Part shown: positions 20,747-28,920 of the stretch, piece by piece
Layout of the letters: each line of letters starts with the position of its first letter
Position numbering within the stretch: position 1 is the stretch's first letter
Assembly: GCF_018141545.1 (NCBI RefSeq)
Contig: NZ_CP064356.1
Location: 2,617,001-2,681,000 of the forward strand
Source of the DNA: Miltoncostaea oceani
GTDB lineage: Bacteria; Actinomycetota; Thermoleophilia; Miltoncostaeales; Miltoncostaeaceae
Direction of reading: 5' to 3'
Length of the DNA stretch: 64,000 bases
Position numbers and translations under genes: made by a program
The notes under the pieces: model-generated
What the model was told of the DNA's origin: nothing
The model's input: the letters and a program-made list of their open reading frames with translations, nothing else
Database searches by the model: none

Positions 20747-21828
20747 GCCGCTCCTCCTCCGTCGGTCTGCTCCTCCAGGCGGCGGCGGCGCTCATCGGCC
20801 GACAGCGCCTCCGTGAGGCTCGTCAGGTTGCCCACCAGCACCTGCTCGCGCAGCGGCACCGTCACGCCGACGCGGTGGTCGGTCACGCGGTTCTGGGGGT
20901 AGTTGTACGTGCGGACCTTCTCGGAGCGGTCGCCCGACCCGATGCTCGACTTCCGCGCGACCGACATCTCCGCCTCGCGCTCCGCCCGGGCCCGCTCGTA
21001 GAGGCGTGCGCGGAGCACGCGCATCGCGCGCTCGAAGTTCTGGAGCTGGCTCTTCTCGTCCTGCATCGACACCACGATGCCCGTCGGCAGGTGGGTGAGG
21101 CGGACGGCCGAGTCGGTCGTGTTGACGCTCTGGCCGCCGGGGCCGCTCGAGCGGTAGACGTCGCGCTTCACGTCGTTGCGGTCGATCGTGACGTCGACGT
21201 CCTCGACCTCCGGGAGGACCGCCACCGTCGCCGTGGAGGTGTGGATGCGGCCCTGGCTCTCGGTGGCGGGGACCCGCTGCACGCGGTGCACGCCGGCCTC
21301 GTGCTTGAAGCGCGCGAACGCGCCGCGGCCCTTCACGGCGATCGTCGCCTCGCGGACGCCGCCGGCGTCGGCCTCGGCGGCGGACATGAGCTCGACGCGC
21401 AGGCCGTGCGACTCGGCGTACCGCGTGTAGACGTCGACGAGGTCGCGCGCGAAGAGCGCGGCCTCCTCCCCGCCGGCGGCGGCGCGGATCTCGACCAGCG
21501 TGTCCCGGTCGTCGTCGGGGTCGGGCTCGATCATCGCCTCGCGGATGCGCGGGCCGAGGGCCTCGGCCTCCGCCGCGGCCTCGTCGCGCATCGTGCGCAC
21601 GTCGGCGTCGTCGTCCTCGGCCAGCATCTCCTCGGCCTCGGCGGCGCGCGCCGTCGCGTCCCGCCAGGCGTCGGCCAGGTCGAAGGCCTCCGACAGGTCG
21701 GACCACTGCTTGTTGACGGCGGCGTACCGCCCGCGGTCCGAGGACAGGTCGGGGTCGCCCAGGGCCTCGGAGAGCTCCTGGCGCGTCCTCATGATCTGCT
21801 CGACGAGCGAGCGCGTGTCCGTGCTCAC
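20743..21828 (-). CDS. prfA: Peptide chain release factor 1
   Basis: A 361-residue class I release factor for UAA and UAG. The codon-reading PAT tripeptide lies in [14 protein letters not shown], which defines RF1 rather than RF2, and the peptidyl-hydrolysis motif is [20 protein letters not shown]. The C-terminal RVTDHRVG stretch is also typical. The N-terminal helical domain carries an acidic [15 protein letters not shown] segment. The GTG start has GAGGGGG upstream. It is the likely substrate of PrmC encoded two genes downstream. Confidence 0.97.
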   Translation of the reverse strand: MSTDTRSLVEQIMRTRQELSEALGDPDLSSDRGRYAAVNKQWSDLSEAFDLADAWRDATARAAEAEEMLAEDDDADVRTMRDEAAAEAEALGPRIREAMIEPDPDDDRDTLVEIRAAAGGEEAALFARDLVDVYTRYAESHGLRVELMSAAEADAGGVREATIAVKGRGAFARFKHEAGVHRVQRVPATESQGRIHTSTATVAVLPEVEDVDVTIDRNDVKRDVYRSSGPGGQSVNTTDSAVRLTHLPTGIVVSMQDEKSQLQNFERAMRVLRARLYERARAEREAEMSVARKSSIGSGDRSEKVRTYNYPQNRVTDHRVGVTVPLREQVLVGNLTSLTEALSADERRRRLEEQTDGGGAA

Positions 21829-21876
21829 CCCGACCCCCTCAGCCCCGCGGACGGACCCCCTGCCGGGGGGACGCTA

Positions 21877-22035
21877 GTGTCCTGATTCAGGAGTTCGTAT
21901 GCAGTTCCCGAGCGAATCGCAAGCGAGGCAAGGACGCAGGTCAGGCCCGGTATCGGGAATACCGGGCCTGCCGAGGACGCAGCATCGCGCCGCGATGCAG
22001 CCGGGAACGGCCACCGAACTCATGCATCAGGACGC
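21877..22035. repeat. 159-bp imperfect palindrome abutting rpmE
   Basis: The 77-base arms read away from a centre CGGGA (21954-21958). The inner 12 bases of each arm, CAGGCCCGGTAT and its complement, pair perfectly (21942-21953 with 21959-21970), and the outer ends GTCCTGAT/ATCAGGAC and GAGTTCG/CGAACTC also match. Symmetry holds across the whole length, and the right end touches the rpmE stop codon at 22036. As RNA from the rpmE side it would fold into a long cruciform-like hairpin. There is no T-tract and no transposase. It could be a terminator or attenuator between rpmE and prfA, or a MITE-like insertion. Confidence 0.82.
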
Positions 22036-22251
22036 TCAGGCGCCGGCGCGCTGGCTGCGAGCCAGCTTGCGCTGGAACCGCTCGACCCGGCCGCCGGAGT
22101 CCACCAGCTTCTGCTTGCCCGTGTAGAACGGGTGGCAGTTGCTGCAGATCTCGACCTTGATCTCGGACTTGGTGGAGCGGGTCTCGAACTCGTTGCCGCA
22201 GGTGCAGCGGACGTGCGCGACGACGTACTCGGGGTGGATGTCGGTCTTCAT
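22036..22251 (-). CDS. rpmE: Ribosomal protein L31, zinc-binding form
   Basis: A 71-residue large-subunit protein. The start [10 protein letters not shown] is canonical. VRCTCGNEF and [17 protein letters not shown] supply the four cysteines that bind zinc, so this is the C+ form; zinc-poor growth in many bacteria switches to a C- paralogue not seen here. The ATG at 22251 has GAGGA upstream; the longer frame to 22317 is leader. TATGCT on the minus strand at 22314-22319 is a likely -10. Confidence 0.97.
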   Translation of the reverse strand: MKTDIHPEYVVAHVRCTCGNEFETRSTKSEIKVEICSNCHPFYTGKQKLVDSGGRVERFQRKLARSQRAGA

Positions 22252-22313
22252 GTGTGCGTCCTCGCGAATGAGGTGGTGTGCGTTCGGCCCGCCGTTGCGA
22301 ACCGGTCTTCCGA

Positions 22314-22319
22314 GCATAG
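22314..22319 (-). promoter_or_regulatory. Probable rpmE -10 element
   Basis: Read on the minus strand this is TATGCT, a TANNNT hexamer. It would start a leader of about 55 bases before the rpmE ATG. No clear -35 is seen. It is the only such hexamer in the short gap between rpmE and the etf terminator. Confidence 0.45.
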
Positions 22320-22347
22320 ACGACCGCGCAAGCGCCGCCCTCGGGCG

Positions 22348-22376
22348 GGGCGGGCGGGGCGTGGCGCCCCGCCCGC
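22348..22376 (-). terminator. Terminator after etfBA
   Basis: GGCGGGCGGGGCG (22348-22360) pairs perfectly with 22364-22376 around TGG, a 13-bp GC stem 23 bases past the etfA stop. It should end the etfBA transcript before the rpmE promoter. Confidence 0.75.
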
Positions 22377-22398
22377 CGTGGGACCTCTCGCCCCGGGT

Positions 22399-23358
22399 CT
22401 AGCCCCGGCGCTCCTTCACGAGCTCCGTCAGCTTCGGGACGATGTCGTTCAGGTCGCCGACGACGCCCAGGTCGCTGAACTCGAAGATCGGGGCGTTGCC
22501 GTCCTTGTTGATCGAGACGATCACCTGCGACGTCTGCATGCCGACCTTGTGCTGGATCGCGCCGGAGACGCCCGCGCCGATGTAGAGCTTCGGCGAGACG
22601 ACCTTGCCGGTCTGGCCGACCTGGGTGGCGTACGGGTACCAGCCGGAGTCCACGACCGCGCGGGTCGACGCCACGGCGCCGCCCATGGCGGAGGCGAGCT
22701 CCTCCAGGATCCCGAAGCCCTCCGGGGCGCCGAGGCCGCGGCCACCGGTGACGAGGATGTCGGCGTCCTCGATCGAGGGGCCCGACGACTCCGCGTGGGC
22801 CTGCTCGACCATCGCGGCCTTCGTGGAGAAGTCCTCGGTGTCGGCGGGGATCTGCTCCACGGTGCCGGCCGCGGCGTTCTCGACGGCGTCGAACGAGCCG
22901 GCGCGGACCAGGCCGAGGCGCGGCGTCGACGACCAGCCGACGTCGGCGCGGACGGTGTCACCGAGCGCGGAGCGCTTGCCGACGAGCGCGTCGCCGGAGC
23001 CCTCCAGGTCGCTGAGGTCCCAGTTGAGGCCGGCGTCGAGGCGGGCCGAGAGGCCGCCCGCGATGTCCGACGCGAGCACCGACGCCGCGAACAGCACGGT
23101 GTCGAAGCCCTTGTCGGCGACGAGCCTGGCGATGACGTCGACGCGCGGCTGCGGCAGCGGGGCGGCGAACGCCTCGTTGTCGGCGACGTAGACGGTCGCG
23201 GCGCCGTAGGCGCCGGCCTTGGCGGCGGCCTCGCCGACGCCCGAGCCGATCAGCACCGCGGACGTGTCCGCGTCGAGCTGGGCGGCCTTGGACAGCACGC
23301 CGAGCGACCCCTTCTGGATGCTGTCGCCGTGGTGCTCGAGGAAGACGAGCGTGCTCAA
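22399..23358 (-). CDS. etfA: Electron transfer flavoprotein alpha subunit
   Basis: A 319-residue FAD-binding subunit. The C-terminal FAD domain is clear: VTGGRGLGAPEGFGILEELA, ATQVGQTGKVVSPKLYIG and GVSGAIQHKVGM followed by INKDGNAPIF. With EtfB it carries electrons from acyl-CoA dehydrogenases to a membrane quinone reductase in the cytoplasm. The start is a TTG whose last bases form the etfB stop (TTGA overlap); no ATG or GTG fits. Standard length. Confidence 0.95.
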   Translation of the reverse strand: MSTLVFLEHHGDSIQKGSLGVLSKAAQLDADTSAVLIGSGVGEAAAKAGAYGAATVYVADNEAFAAPLPQPRVDVIARLVADKGFDTVLFAASVLASDIAGGLSARLDAGLNWDLSDLEGSGDALVGKRSALGDTVRADVGWSSTPRLGLVRAGSFDAVENAAAGTVEQIPADTEDFSTKAAMVEQAHAESSGPSIEDADILVTGGRGLGAPEGFGILEELASAMGGAVASTRAVVDSGWYPYATQVGQTGKVVSPKLYIGAGVSGAIQHKVGMQTSQVIVSINKDGNAPIFEFSDLGVVGDLNDIVPKLTELVKERRG

Positions 23359-24134
23359 ATGAGCTTCCTTTCCACGAGGAAGTCGAAGATCTTCTGGGCG
23401 CCGGAGCCGTCGTCCTCGACCTTGATGGTGTCGCCTCGCGACGGCGGGTCGCTCAACGCGACGACGGTGGTGCGGGACCCGGCCTCGCCGGCGGCGCCGG
23501 GGTCGACGCCGATGTCCGCGAGGGACTTGGTCTCCTGCGGCTTCTTCTTCGCGCCCATGATGCCCTTGAGCGACGGGTAGCGCGGCTCGTTCAGCGAGTC
23601 GGCGACCGCGAGCACGACCGGCAGCGGCGCCGCGATCGTGTCGTAGCCGAACTCGGTCTGGCGCTTCGCCGTCGCGGTGCCGCCCTCGACCGTGAGCTCG
23701 GAGATCTGGGAGATCACCGGCATGCGCAGGCGGTCGGCCACGGCGGCCCACAGCACGGCGCCGTCGCCGTCCGAGGCCTGCTGGCCGAACAGCACGACGT
23801 CGGGGGACTCGGCCTTCAGCGCCTCGGCCAGCACGTGGCTGGTCGCGACCAGGTCGGATCCGACGGCGGCCTCGTCCGACACCAGCACGGCCCGGTCGGC
23901 GCCCATCGCCAGGCCCTTGCGCAGCGACTCGAGCGCCCGGGAGGCGCCCAGCGACACGAGGACGACCTCGCCCTCGCCCGCGGCGTCGCGGAGGCGGATG
24001 CCCTCCTCGACGGCGTTCAGGTCGTAGACGTTCAGCGACCGGTCACCGGAGCGGTCCATCCGCAGGGTCGTCGGGTCGATCCGCCTCGAGGGGCCGGCAT
24101 CCGGCACCTCTTTCACGCAGACCGCGATCTTCAT
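23355..24134 (-). CDS. etfB: Electron transfer flavoprotein beta subunit
   Basis: A 259-residue AMP-binding partner of EtfA. KIAVCVKEVPDAGPSRRID opens the protein. SLNVYDLNAVEEGIRLRD, VLFGQQASDGDGAVLWAAVA (AMP site) and the recognition loop EPRYPSLKGIMGAKKKP, which docks onto dehydrogenases, are all present. ATG start with AAGGGGG upstream. It is the first gene of a two-gene operon, divergent from pepA. Confidence 0.96.
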   Translation of the reverse strand: MKIAVCVKEVPDAGPSRRIDPTTLRMDRSGDRSLNVYDLNAVEEGIRLRDAAGEGEVVLVSLGASRALESLRKGLAMGADRAVLVSDEAAVGSDLVATSHVLAEALKAESPDVVLFGQQASDGDGAVLWAAVADRLRMPVISQISELTVEGGTATAKRQTEFGYDTIAAPLPVVLAVADSLNEPRYPSLKGIMGAKKKPQETKSLADIGVDPGAAGEAGSRTTVVALSDPPSRGDTIKVEDDGSGAQKIFDFLVERKLI

Positions 24135-24212
24135 GGAGCCCCCTTGGCACTCGCCGACATGATTCCGTCTCCCACGAACCCTAACGGGTCGGACCGGCCG
24201 CGGATCCCCGGC

Positions 24213-24242
24213 CCCGCCCCCGCGCGCCCGCGCGGGGGCGGG
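24213..24242. other. Perfect GC/CG palindrome between etfB and pepA
   Basis: CCCGCCCCCGCGCG (24213-24226) and its exact complement (24229-24242) flank a CC centre. The inner arms are alternating CG. It lies between two divergent genes, 79 bases before etfB and 52 before pepA, so it is not a normal gene-end terminator. It could be a structural or supercoiling-sensitive element, or a roadblock that insulates two promoters. Confidence 0.6.
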
Positions 24243-24294
24243 CCGCGCCGCCCCACGTAGTCTTGGCCCGACCCCGACGGAAGGTGGAGGCGCG

Positions 24295-25761
24295 ATGCGC
24301 AGCTCGGTGAGGAAGTCCGCGGACGTGGCGTCCGTGAAGGCCGACCTGCTGGTCGTCTGCCTGCCGGGCCCGCCCGGCGACCTGACGGGAGCCGTCGCCG
24401 ACGTCGACGCCGCGCTCGGCGGCCGTGTGCGCGCCGCCGTCGCCGACGGCGAGATCGACGGGAAGGCCGGGGCGGCGACGCGCTTCCACTCGGGCTCCGC
24501 GCTCGCCGCGCCCCGCGTCGCGGTGGTCGGCGTGGGCGAGGGCTCGGCCGAGGACTGGCGCTCCGCGGGCGGCGGGGTCGCGTCCCTCACGAGCCGGGTC
24601 GCGACGAAGGTCGTCGCGATCGTCCCGCCCGCCGACGCGGGGACGGCCGAGGTCGGCGCCTTCGTCGAGGGCCTCGGCACCGGCGTGTACCGCTTCGACC
24701 GCTTCACCACCTCCTCCGACGCCCCGGCGCCGCCGGAGCGCCTGTACGTCCACTCGGCCGCCGTCCGCACCGCCGACCTGAAGCGCGCCGACCGCGTCGT
24801 CGACGCCGTCAACGGGGCGCGCGACCTGTCGAACACCCCGGCGAACCACCTCACGCCGACGGACCTCGCGGACCACGCGAAGGCCCTGGCGGACGGGATC
24901 GCCGGCCTCAGCGTCACCGTCCTCGGCCCGTCGAAGCTCGAGAAGCTCGGCGCGGGCGGCCTGCTCGGCGTCGCCCGCGGCTCGGACGAGCCCGCCCGCA
25001 TGATCGTCATGCGCTACCGGCCGTCCTCGCCCGCACGTCCGGGCGAGGTGCTCGGGCTGGTGGGCAAGGCCGTCACGTTCGACACGGGCGGCATCTCCAT
25101 CAAGCCCTCCAACGGGATGGAGGAGATGAAGATGGACATGGGCGGGGGCGCCGCCGTCATCGAGGCGACGGCGCTGATCGCCGCGCTCGGCCTGCCCGTG
25201 GAGATCATCTCCGTCGTCCCCGCCACCGAGAACATGCCGAGCGGCCGCGCCGTCAAGCCGGGCGACGTCCTCACGGCGCTCAACGGCAAGACCATCGAGG
25301 TCATCAACACCGACGCCGAGGGCCGCCTGATCCTCGCCGACGCGCTGACCCACGCCGCGCGCGAGGGCGCGACCCGGTTGATCGACTTCGCGACCCTGAC
25401 CGGCGCGATCGTCGTGGCGCTCGGCGAGGTCTACGCCGGGCTCTTCGGCTCCGACGACGAGTGGACCAGGCTCGTGCGCGAGGCCGCCGACTCCTCCGGC
25501 GACCTGGCGTGGCCGATGCCCCTCCACGCCCGCTACGCCCCGCTGATCGCGAGCCAGGTCGCCGACCTGTCGAACTCCTCGAACAAGCGGCAGGCGGGCG
25601 CCGTGTACGCCGCGCAGTTCCTGCGCGAGTTCACGGAGGGCGTCCCGTGGTGCCACGTCGACGTGGCGGGCACCGCGATGGTGTCCGGCAAGGGCACCGG
25701 GTTCGGCGTGCGGCTCATCCTGGCGGTCGCCGAGCGACTGGCGGAACCCGCGCCCCTGTGA
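24295..25761 (+). CDS. pepA: Leucyl aminopeptidase, M17 family
   Basis: A 488-residue cytoplasmic enzyme with two metal ions that removes N-terminal Leu and other residues from peptides. The C-terminal catalytic domain shows LVGKAVTFDTGGISIKPS (metal and Lys ligands), MKMDMGGGAAVIEA, and the M17 signature NTDAEGRLILADAL with its Asp/Glu ligands and Arg. The N-terminal macro-like domain is more divergent. ATG start with GGTGGAGG upstream. It overlaps the next small gene by four bases. Confidence 0.95.
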   Translation: MRSSVRKSADVASVKADLLVVCLPGPPGDLTGAVADVDAALGGRVRAAVADGEIDGKAGAATRFHSGSALAAPRVAVVGVGEGSAEDWRSAGGGVASLTSRVATKVVAIVPPADAGTAEVGAFVEGLGTGVYRFDRFTTSSDAPAPPERLYVHSAAVRTADLKRADRVVDAVNGARDLSNTPANHLTPTDLADHAKALADGIAGLSVTVLGPSKLEKLGAGGLLGVARGSDEPARMIVMRYRPSSPARPGEVLGLVGKAVTFDTGGISIKPSNGMEEMKMDMGGGAAVIEATALIAALGLPVEIISVVPATENMPSGRAVKPGDVLTALNGKTIEVINTDAEGRLILADALTHAAREGATRLIDFATLTGAIVVALGEVYAGLFGSDDEWTRLVREAADSSGDLAWPMPLHARYAPLIASQVADLSNSSNKRQAGAVYAAQFLREFTEGVPWCHVDVAGTAMVSGKGTGFGVRLILAVAERLAEPAPL

Positions 25762-25976
25762 CCGCCTGGGTCATCCTGATCGGCCTCGCCGTCGCGATCG
25801 TCGGGGTGCTGGCCAAGGTGGCCGTCGATGTGGCCCGCGACCTCCGCGAGGATCGCGAGGCCCACGGCGGCCGCCTGTCGAGGGCGGCCGCCCGCCGGGC
25901 CGCGTGGACCGTCGTGATCGCGGCGGCCCTGGTGCTGGCCCTGGTCGTCTGGCCCCTCGTGCTCGGCGACTCCTGA
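25758..25976 (+). CDS. Small two-helix membrane protein, unknown function
   Basis: A 72-residue protein starting at the GTG that overlaps the pepA stop (GTGA). Two hydrophobic segments, AWVILIGLAVAIVGVLAKVA (about 3-22) and TVVIAAALVLALVVWPLVL (about 50-68), flank a basic cytoplasmic stretch, DLREDREAHGGRLSRAAARR. I know no family. Coupling to pepA and the TauE gene suggests cotranscription rather than shared function. Confidence 0.7.
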   Translation: MTAWVILIGLAVAIVGVLAKVAVDVARDLREDREAHGGRLSRAAARRAAWTVVIAAALVLALVVWPLVLGDS

Positions 25977-26725
25977 TCGACCTCGACCTCGTCCTCCTGT
26001 TCGTGGTGGGGGTCGTGGCGGGGGCGGTGAACGCCGTCGCCGGCGGCGGCTCCCTGATCAGCTTCCCGGTGCTCGTCGCGACCGGCCTGCCGCCACTGAC
26101 GGCGAACGTGACGAACACGGTCGCCCAGATGCCGGGGTACCTCTCGATCGTGGAGGGCTACCGCCCCGACCTGTCGGGGCAGGCGCCGCGCATCCGCGCG
26201 CTGCTGCTGCCGGCGGTCGCCGGCGCGCTGGCGGGCGTCGGGCTCCTCGCGCTCGGCGGGGACGACACGTTCGAGGCCGTCGTCCCCTGGCTCATCATCG
26301 GGGCGTGCGCCCTCCTGGCGATCCAGCCGCGCCTGAAGGCCGCGCTGCAGGAACGCGACGAGGAGGCCAACGGCCTCTCGACGCCCCTCCTCCTCGGGGT
26401 CGCCGGCGGGGCCGCGTACGCCTCGTACTTCGGCGCGGCCGCCGGGGTGCTGCTGCTCGCGATCCTGGCGGTGGGGATCTCGGACCGCCTGCAGCGGCTG
26501 AACGCGCTGAACCGCTTCCTGGTGCTCATCGCGAACGCCGTCGCGGTGCCGGCGCTGCTGCTCGTCGCGCCGGTGGACTGGCCGTCCGTGGCCGTCCTCG
26601 CCCCCGCCACCCTCGTCGGGGGGGCGGTCGGCGCCCGGATGGCGCGCCGCCTCTCCGACCGGGTGCTGCGGGTCGCGGTGATCGTGCTGGGGCTCGGCGT
26701 CGCCGTCTGGCTGCTCGTGCGGTGA
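25973..26725 (+). CDS. TauE/SafE-family anion permease
   Basis: About 250 residues with seven to eight hydrophobic segments. VVAGAVNAVAGGGSLISFP is the TauE/SafE N-terminal signature and TANVTNTVAQMPG follows it; the second half repeats the pattern (YASYFGAAAGVLLLAIL, LNRFLVLIANAV). The family exports sulfite, sulfoacetate or related organic anions; the substrate here is unknown. The start is uncertain. A CTG at 25973 overlaps the upstream stop (CTGA) and gives the normal family start IDLDLVLLF; the only upstream standard codon, GTG 25904, would overlap the small gene by 73 bases. Confidence 0.85.
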   Translation: MIDLDLVLLFVVGVVAGAVNAVAGGGSLISFPVLVATGLPPLTANVTNTVAQMPGYLSIVEGYRPDLSGQAPRIRALLLPAVAGALAGVGLLALGGDDTFEAVVPWLIIGACALLAIQPRLKAALQERDEEANGLSTPLLLGVAGGAAYASYFGAAAGVLLLAILAVGISDRLQRLNALNRFLVLIANAVAVPALLLVAPVDWPSVAVLAPATLVGGAVGARMARRLSDRVLRVAVIVLGLGVAVWLLVR

Positions 26726-26743
26726 GCGGTCCGGGGCGCCGCG

Positions 26744-27490
26744 TCAGCCGCGGGAGCTGATCAGGCGCATCCTCACGGTCGTGGTGGTCGTGATCGTGCC
26801 GACGGGCCCGGGGTTGGAGGTCGCCTGGCTCCGCGCCGTGCCGCGCAGCACGAGGTCGACGGGGCGCGCCCCCTTCGCCTTGCGGAAGACCCCGCGGGGG
26901 ACCGCGAAGGAGGTCCGGTAGTCGTCGCCGAAGGAGCGGCCGAGGGGGTCGGACCCGAGGCTCGGCATGCGCGCGCAGCCCGCCGCGCGCAGGCGGCCGC
27001 TGCGCTGCTCCGCGTCGACGCGGAGGGCCGCGTCCTGGTCCATCACCTGCACGCGCACGGTCCTCGCGGTGCGCGACTCGCGGTAGAACTGGACGCGGAT
27101 GTCCCGCTCGTCGGCCGGGGCGGCCGGCGTGAACGCGCAGCGGACGCCGTTCTCGACGACGCCCCCGCTCTGGGTGATGGACGTCGCCTTCACCTGCAGG
27201 AGCCCGTACGCCGGGTTCGAGCCGCCCCGGAAGAACGGGTCGAAGTTCGACCGCGTCGGGAAGTCGAAGCGCACCAGGTTGCGGCCGGGCGCCGCGCGGT
27301 ACGTCAGCGTGGTCCCGTTGTCCCACGAGTAGGCGCCGAAGCCGGCCTGCACCTTCGAGGTCTGGGTGATCCCGGTCACGGTGTAGACCGACTGGGTGAC
27401 CGCGCCCTGGGCGGCGGTCGCGGACGCGGCGAGGACGGCGGCGGCCGCGATGACGGTGCACGACCGGAGGGGTGGGCGGCGGTGGCTCAC
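26744..27490 (-). CDS. Secreted protein of unknown function
   Basis: A 248-residue protein with a signal peptide (SCTVIAAAAVLAASATAAQG, cleavage near residue 29). The mature part is beta-rich with repeated Thr/Val strands (TQSVYTVTGITQTSK, then TITTTTTVRMRLISSRG at the end) and two cysteines in RCAF and AGCARM that may pair. It resembles no enzyme I know; an extracellular or surface beta-sandwich is likely. It converges on the TauE gene with an 18-base gap. Confidence 0.72.
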   Translation of the reverse strand: MSHRRPPLRSCTVIAAAAVLAASATAAQGAVTQSVYTVTGITQTSKVQAGFGAYSWDNGTTLTYRAAPGRNLVRFDFPTRSNFDPFFRGGSNPAYGLLQVKATSITQSGGVVENGVRCAFTPAAPADERDIRVQFYRESRTARTVRVQVMDQDAALRVDAEQRSGRLRAAGCARMPSLGSDPLGRSFGDDYRTSFAVPRGVFRKAKGARPVDLVLRGTARSQATSNPGPVGTITTTTTVRMRLISSRG

Positions 27491-27593
27491 GGGTTCTCCC
27501 GGGGGACGGCGCGCGCGGACCGGTCCGGGCGCGTGCGCGGGGGGTGTCCGCGGGAGTATCCCGACCGGTCCCCGCGGGCGGAACCCGGCGGGC

Positions 27594-27622
27594 GGGGGGC
27601 GGCCACGCGGCTCCCGCCCCCC
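27594..27622 (-). terminator. Terminator after the long ArsR gene
   Basis: GGGGGGCGG (27594-27602) pairs with CCGCCCCCC (27614-27622) across an 11-base loop, 17 bases past the regulator's stop. It separates that gene from the secreted-protein gene on the same strand. Confidence 0.55.
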
Positions 27623-27638
27623 GGCGGTCCAGTGCCGC

Positions 27639-28613
27639 TCAGCCCTCCATGGCGCGGGCCAGACGATCGGTGACCTGACCGAGGAGGTCCTCGACGGCGG
27701 CGGGACGCGCCGAGTAGACGCTGCGTGCGCCCCGCCGCTCCATGCCCACGAGCCCGGCCTCCTTCAGGCGGCGCAGGTGGACGGACGCCGTCGGCTGGGC
27801 GATGTGGAGGGTGCGGGCCAGCTCGCTCACCCCGGCGGGGCCGGCGGAGAGCTGGGACAGGATGGTGAGCCGGGTCGGGTCCGAGAGCACCCGCAGGCGC
27901 TCGGCGATCTCCCCCGCCCCCCGGCGCCGCGTGACGACGGGGTCCTCGACCGCGGCGTCGGCGGACACCGAGAGCACGCCGGGGAGCGCGACGATGTGCC
28001 CGCGGCCGGCGAGGCTCGGTGCGAGACGCAGCGTGCCGTCGTGCTGCGCGGCGCGGACGAGGGCCGCGAAGGCATCGTCGCGGCGGACGATGTGCCCCTC
28101 GGGCAGCAGGTCGAAGACGTCGACCCCGGCGGCGAGGCGCGCCGACCACGCCGCGGCGACGGCCCGCGCCCGGTCGGCGTCGCGGGTCTCCCAGCGACTC
28201 GCGTAGACGCCCCACAGGTCGGTGACGAGGCGTGCGTAGCGGGCGCGCAGGCGCCCGTCGGAGGCGAGGCGGCCGAGGCGCGCGCGGATGACGTGCTGCT
28301 CGTCCTCGGGCTCCGTCTCGAGCGGGAGGTGGTGGTCGATGACCACGGGCTCGCGGATCCGGGCGACGAAGCGGTCGATCTCCGGGTCGTCCAGCGTCCC
28401 GGTCGCGTGGGCGAGGACGACGACCTCGGCGAGACCCGGGTGGCCGTCCCCCCAGAAGTCGTTGCTGCGGGCCGCGAGCCCGGCGGGGACCGCGATCTTG
28501 GGCGGACGCGTGCTCGAGCAGCAGCACATCAGGGAGCTGAGCTCGACCACCGCGGAGGCGGTGACCGGGATCGACGGGGGCGGGGCGCTGGGGTAGTCCG
28601 CGTCTATTGGCAT
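27639..28613 (-). CDS. ArsR-family regulator with large N-terminal domain
   Basis: A 324-residue protein. Residues from about 235 on form an ArsR winged helix: LRVLSDPTRLTILSQL, then VSELARTLHIAQPTASVHLR as HTH, and MERRGARSVYSAR as wing. The first 230 residues match the DUF5937-like N-terminal layout of actinobacterial ArsR proteins, with no recognised ligand site. A run of three cysteines (residues 30-32, SSLMCCCSS) is unusual and might sense metal or oxidant; this is inference. ATG start. It is divergent from a small Arg-rich gene across a palindromic AT-rich site. Confidence 0.82.
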   Translation of the reverse strand: MPIDADYPSAPPPSIPVTASAVVELSSLMCCCSSTRPPKIAVPAGLAARSNDFWGDGHPGLAEVVVLAHATGTLDDPEIDRFVARIREPVVIDHHLPLETEPEDEQHVIRARLGRLASDGRLRARYARLVTDLWGVYASRWETRDADRARAVAAAWSARLAAGVDVFDLLPEGHIVRRDDAFAALVRAAQHDGTLRLAPSLAGRGHIVALPGVLSVSADAAVEDPVVTRRRGAGEIAERLRVLSDPTRLTILSQLSAGPAGVSELARTLHIAQPTASVHLRRLKEAGLVGMERRGARSVYSARPAAVEDLLGQVTDRLARAMEG

Positions 28614-28625
28614 AGTTTCATACCT

Positions 28626-28637
28626 ATATCACGATAT
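28626..28637. promoter_or_regulatory. Palindromic operator-like site
   Basis: ATATC-AC-GATAT is a perfect inverted repeat with 5-base arms in a rare AT-rich patch (28611-28655). It is 13 bases upstream of the ArsR-type gene's ATG and just before a TACCCT -10 (28651-28656) facing the small gene. It is probably the autoregulatory operator. Confidence 0.5.
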
Positions 28638-28694
28638 CGCTTCAACGGGATACCCTGATCTCATCGACGGGACGACGAGGGATCGGAGGCGGTG

Positions 28695-28907
28695 ATGGCA
28701 CCACCACGGGTGGGAGCGGAACTGGCGGCGGACCGGGCGGCGCGGATGCGCCGCGACGCCGCGCGCCACCACCGGGCACGGGTGGCGCGGGACGCCTCCC
28801 GCCGGCGTGCGCCGGCCGGGGGGCACGGGACACGGCGCGTGGCGCCCGCCGCGCTGCGGCGGGTGCGCGCGCTCGCGGCGACGATGCTGTCGGCGCTCCG
28901 GGTCTGA
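28695..28907 (+). CDS. Small Arg/Ala-rich protein, unknown function
   Basis: A 70-residue reading frame with GGAGG placed seven bases before the ATG and a TACCCT -10 about 40 bases upstream. About a quarter of its residues are Arg, mostly in a predicted helix (ADRAARMRRDAARHHRARVA), so it could bind nucleic acid or acidic surfaces. I know no family and coding status rests on the ribosome site and its place opposite the ArsR gene. It converges on hisC. Confidence 0.5.
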   Translation: MAPPRVGAELAADRAARMRRDAARHHRARVARDASRRRAPAGGHGTRRVAPAALRRVRALAATMLSALRV

Positions 28908-28920
28908 CCCGCCCGGGGCG

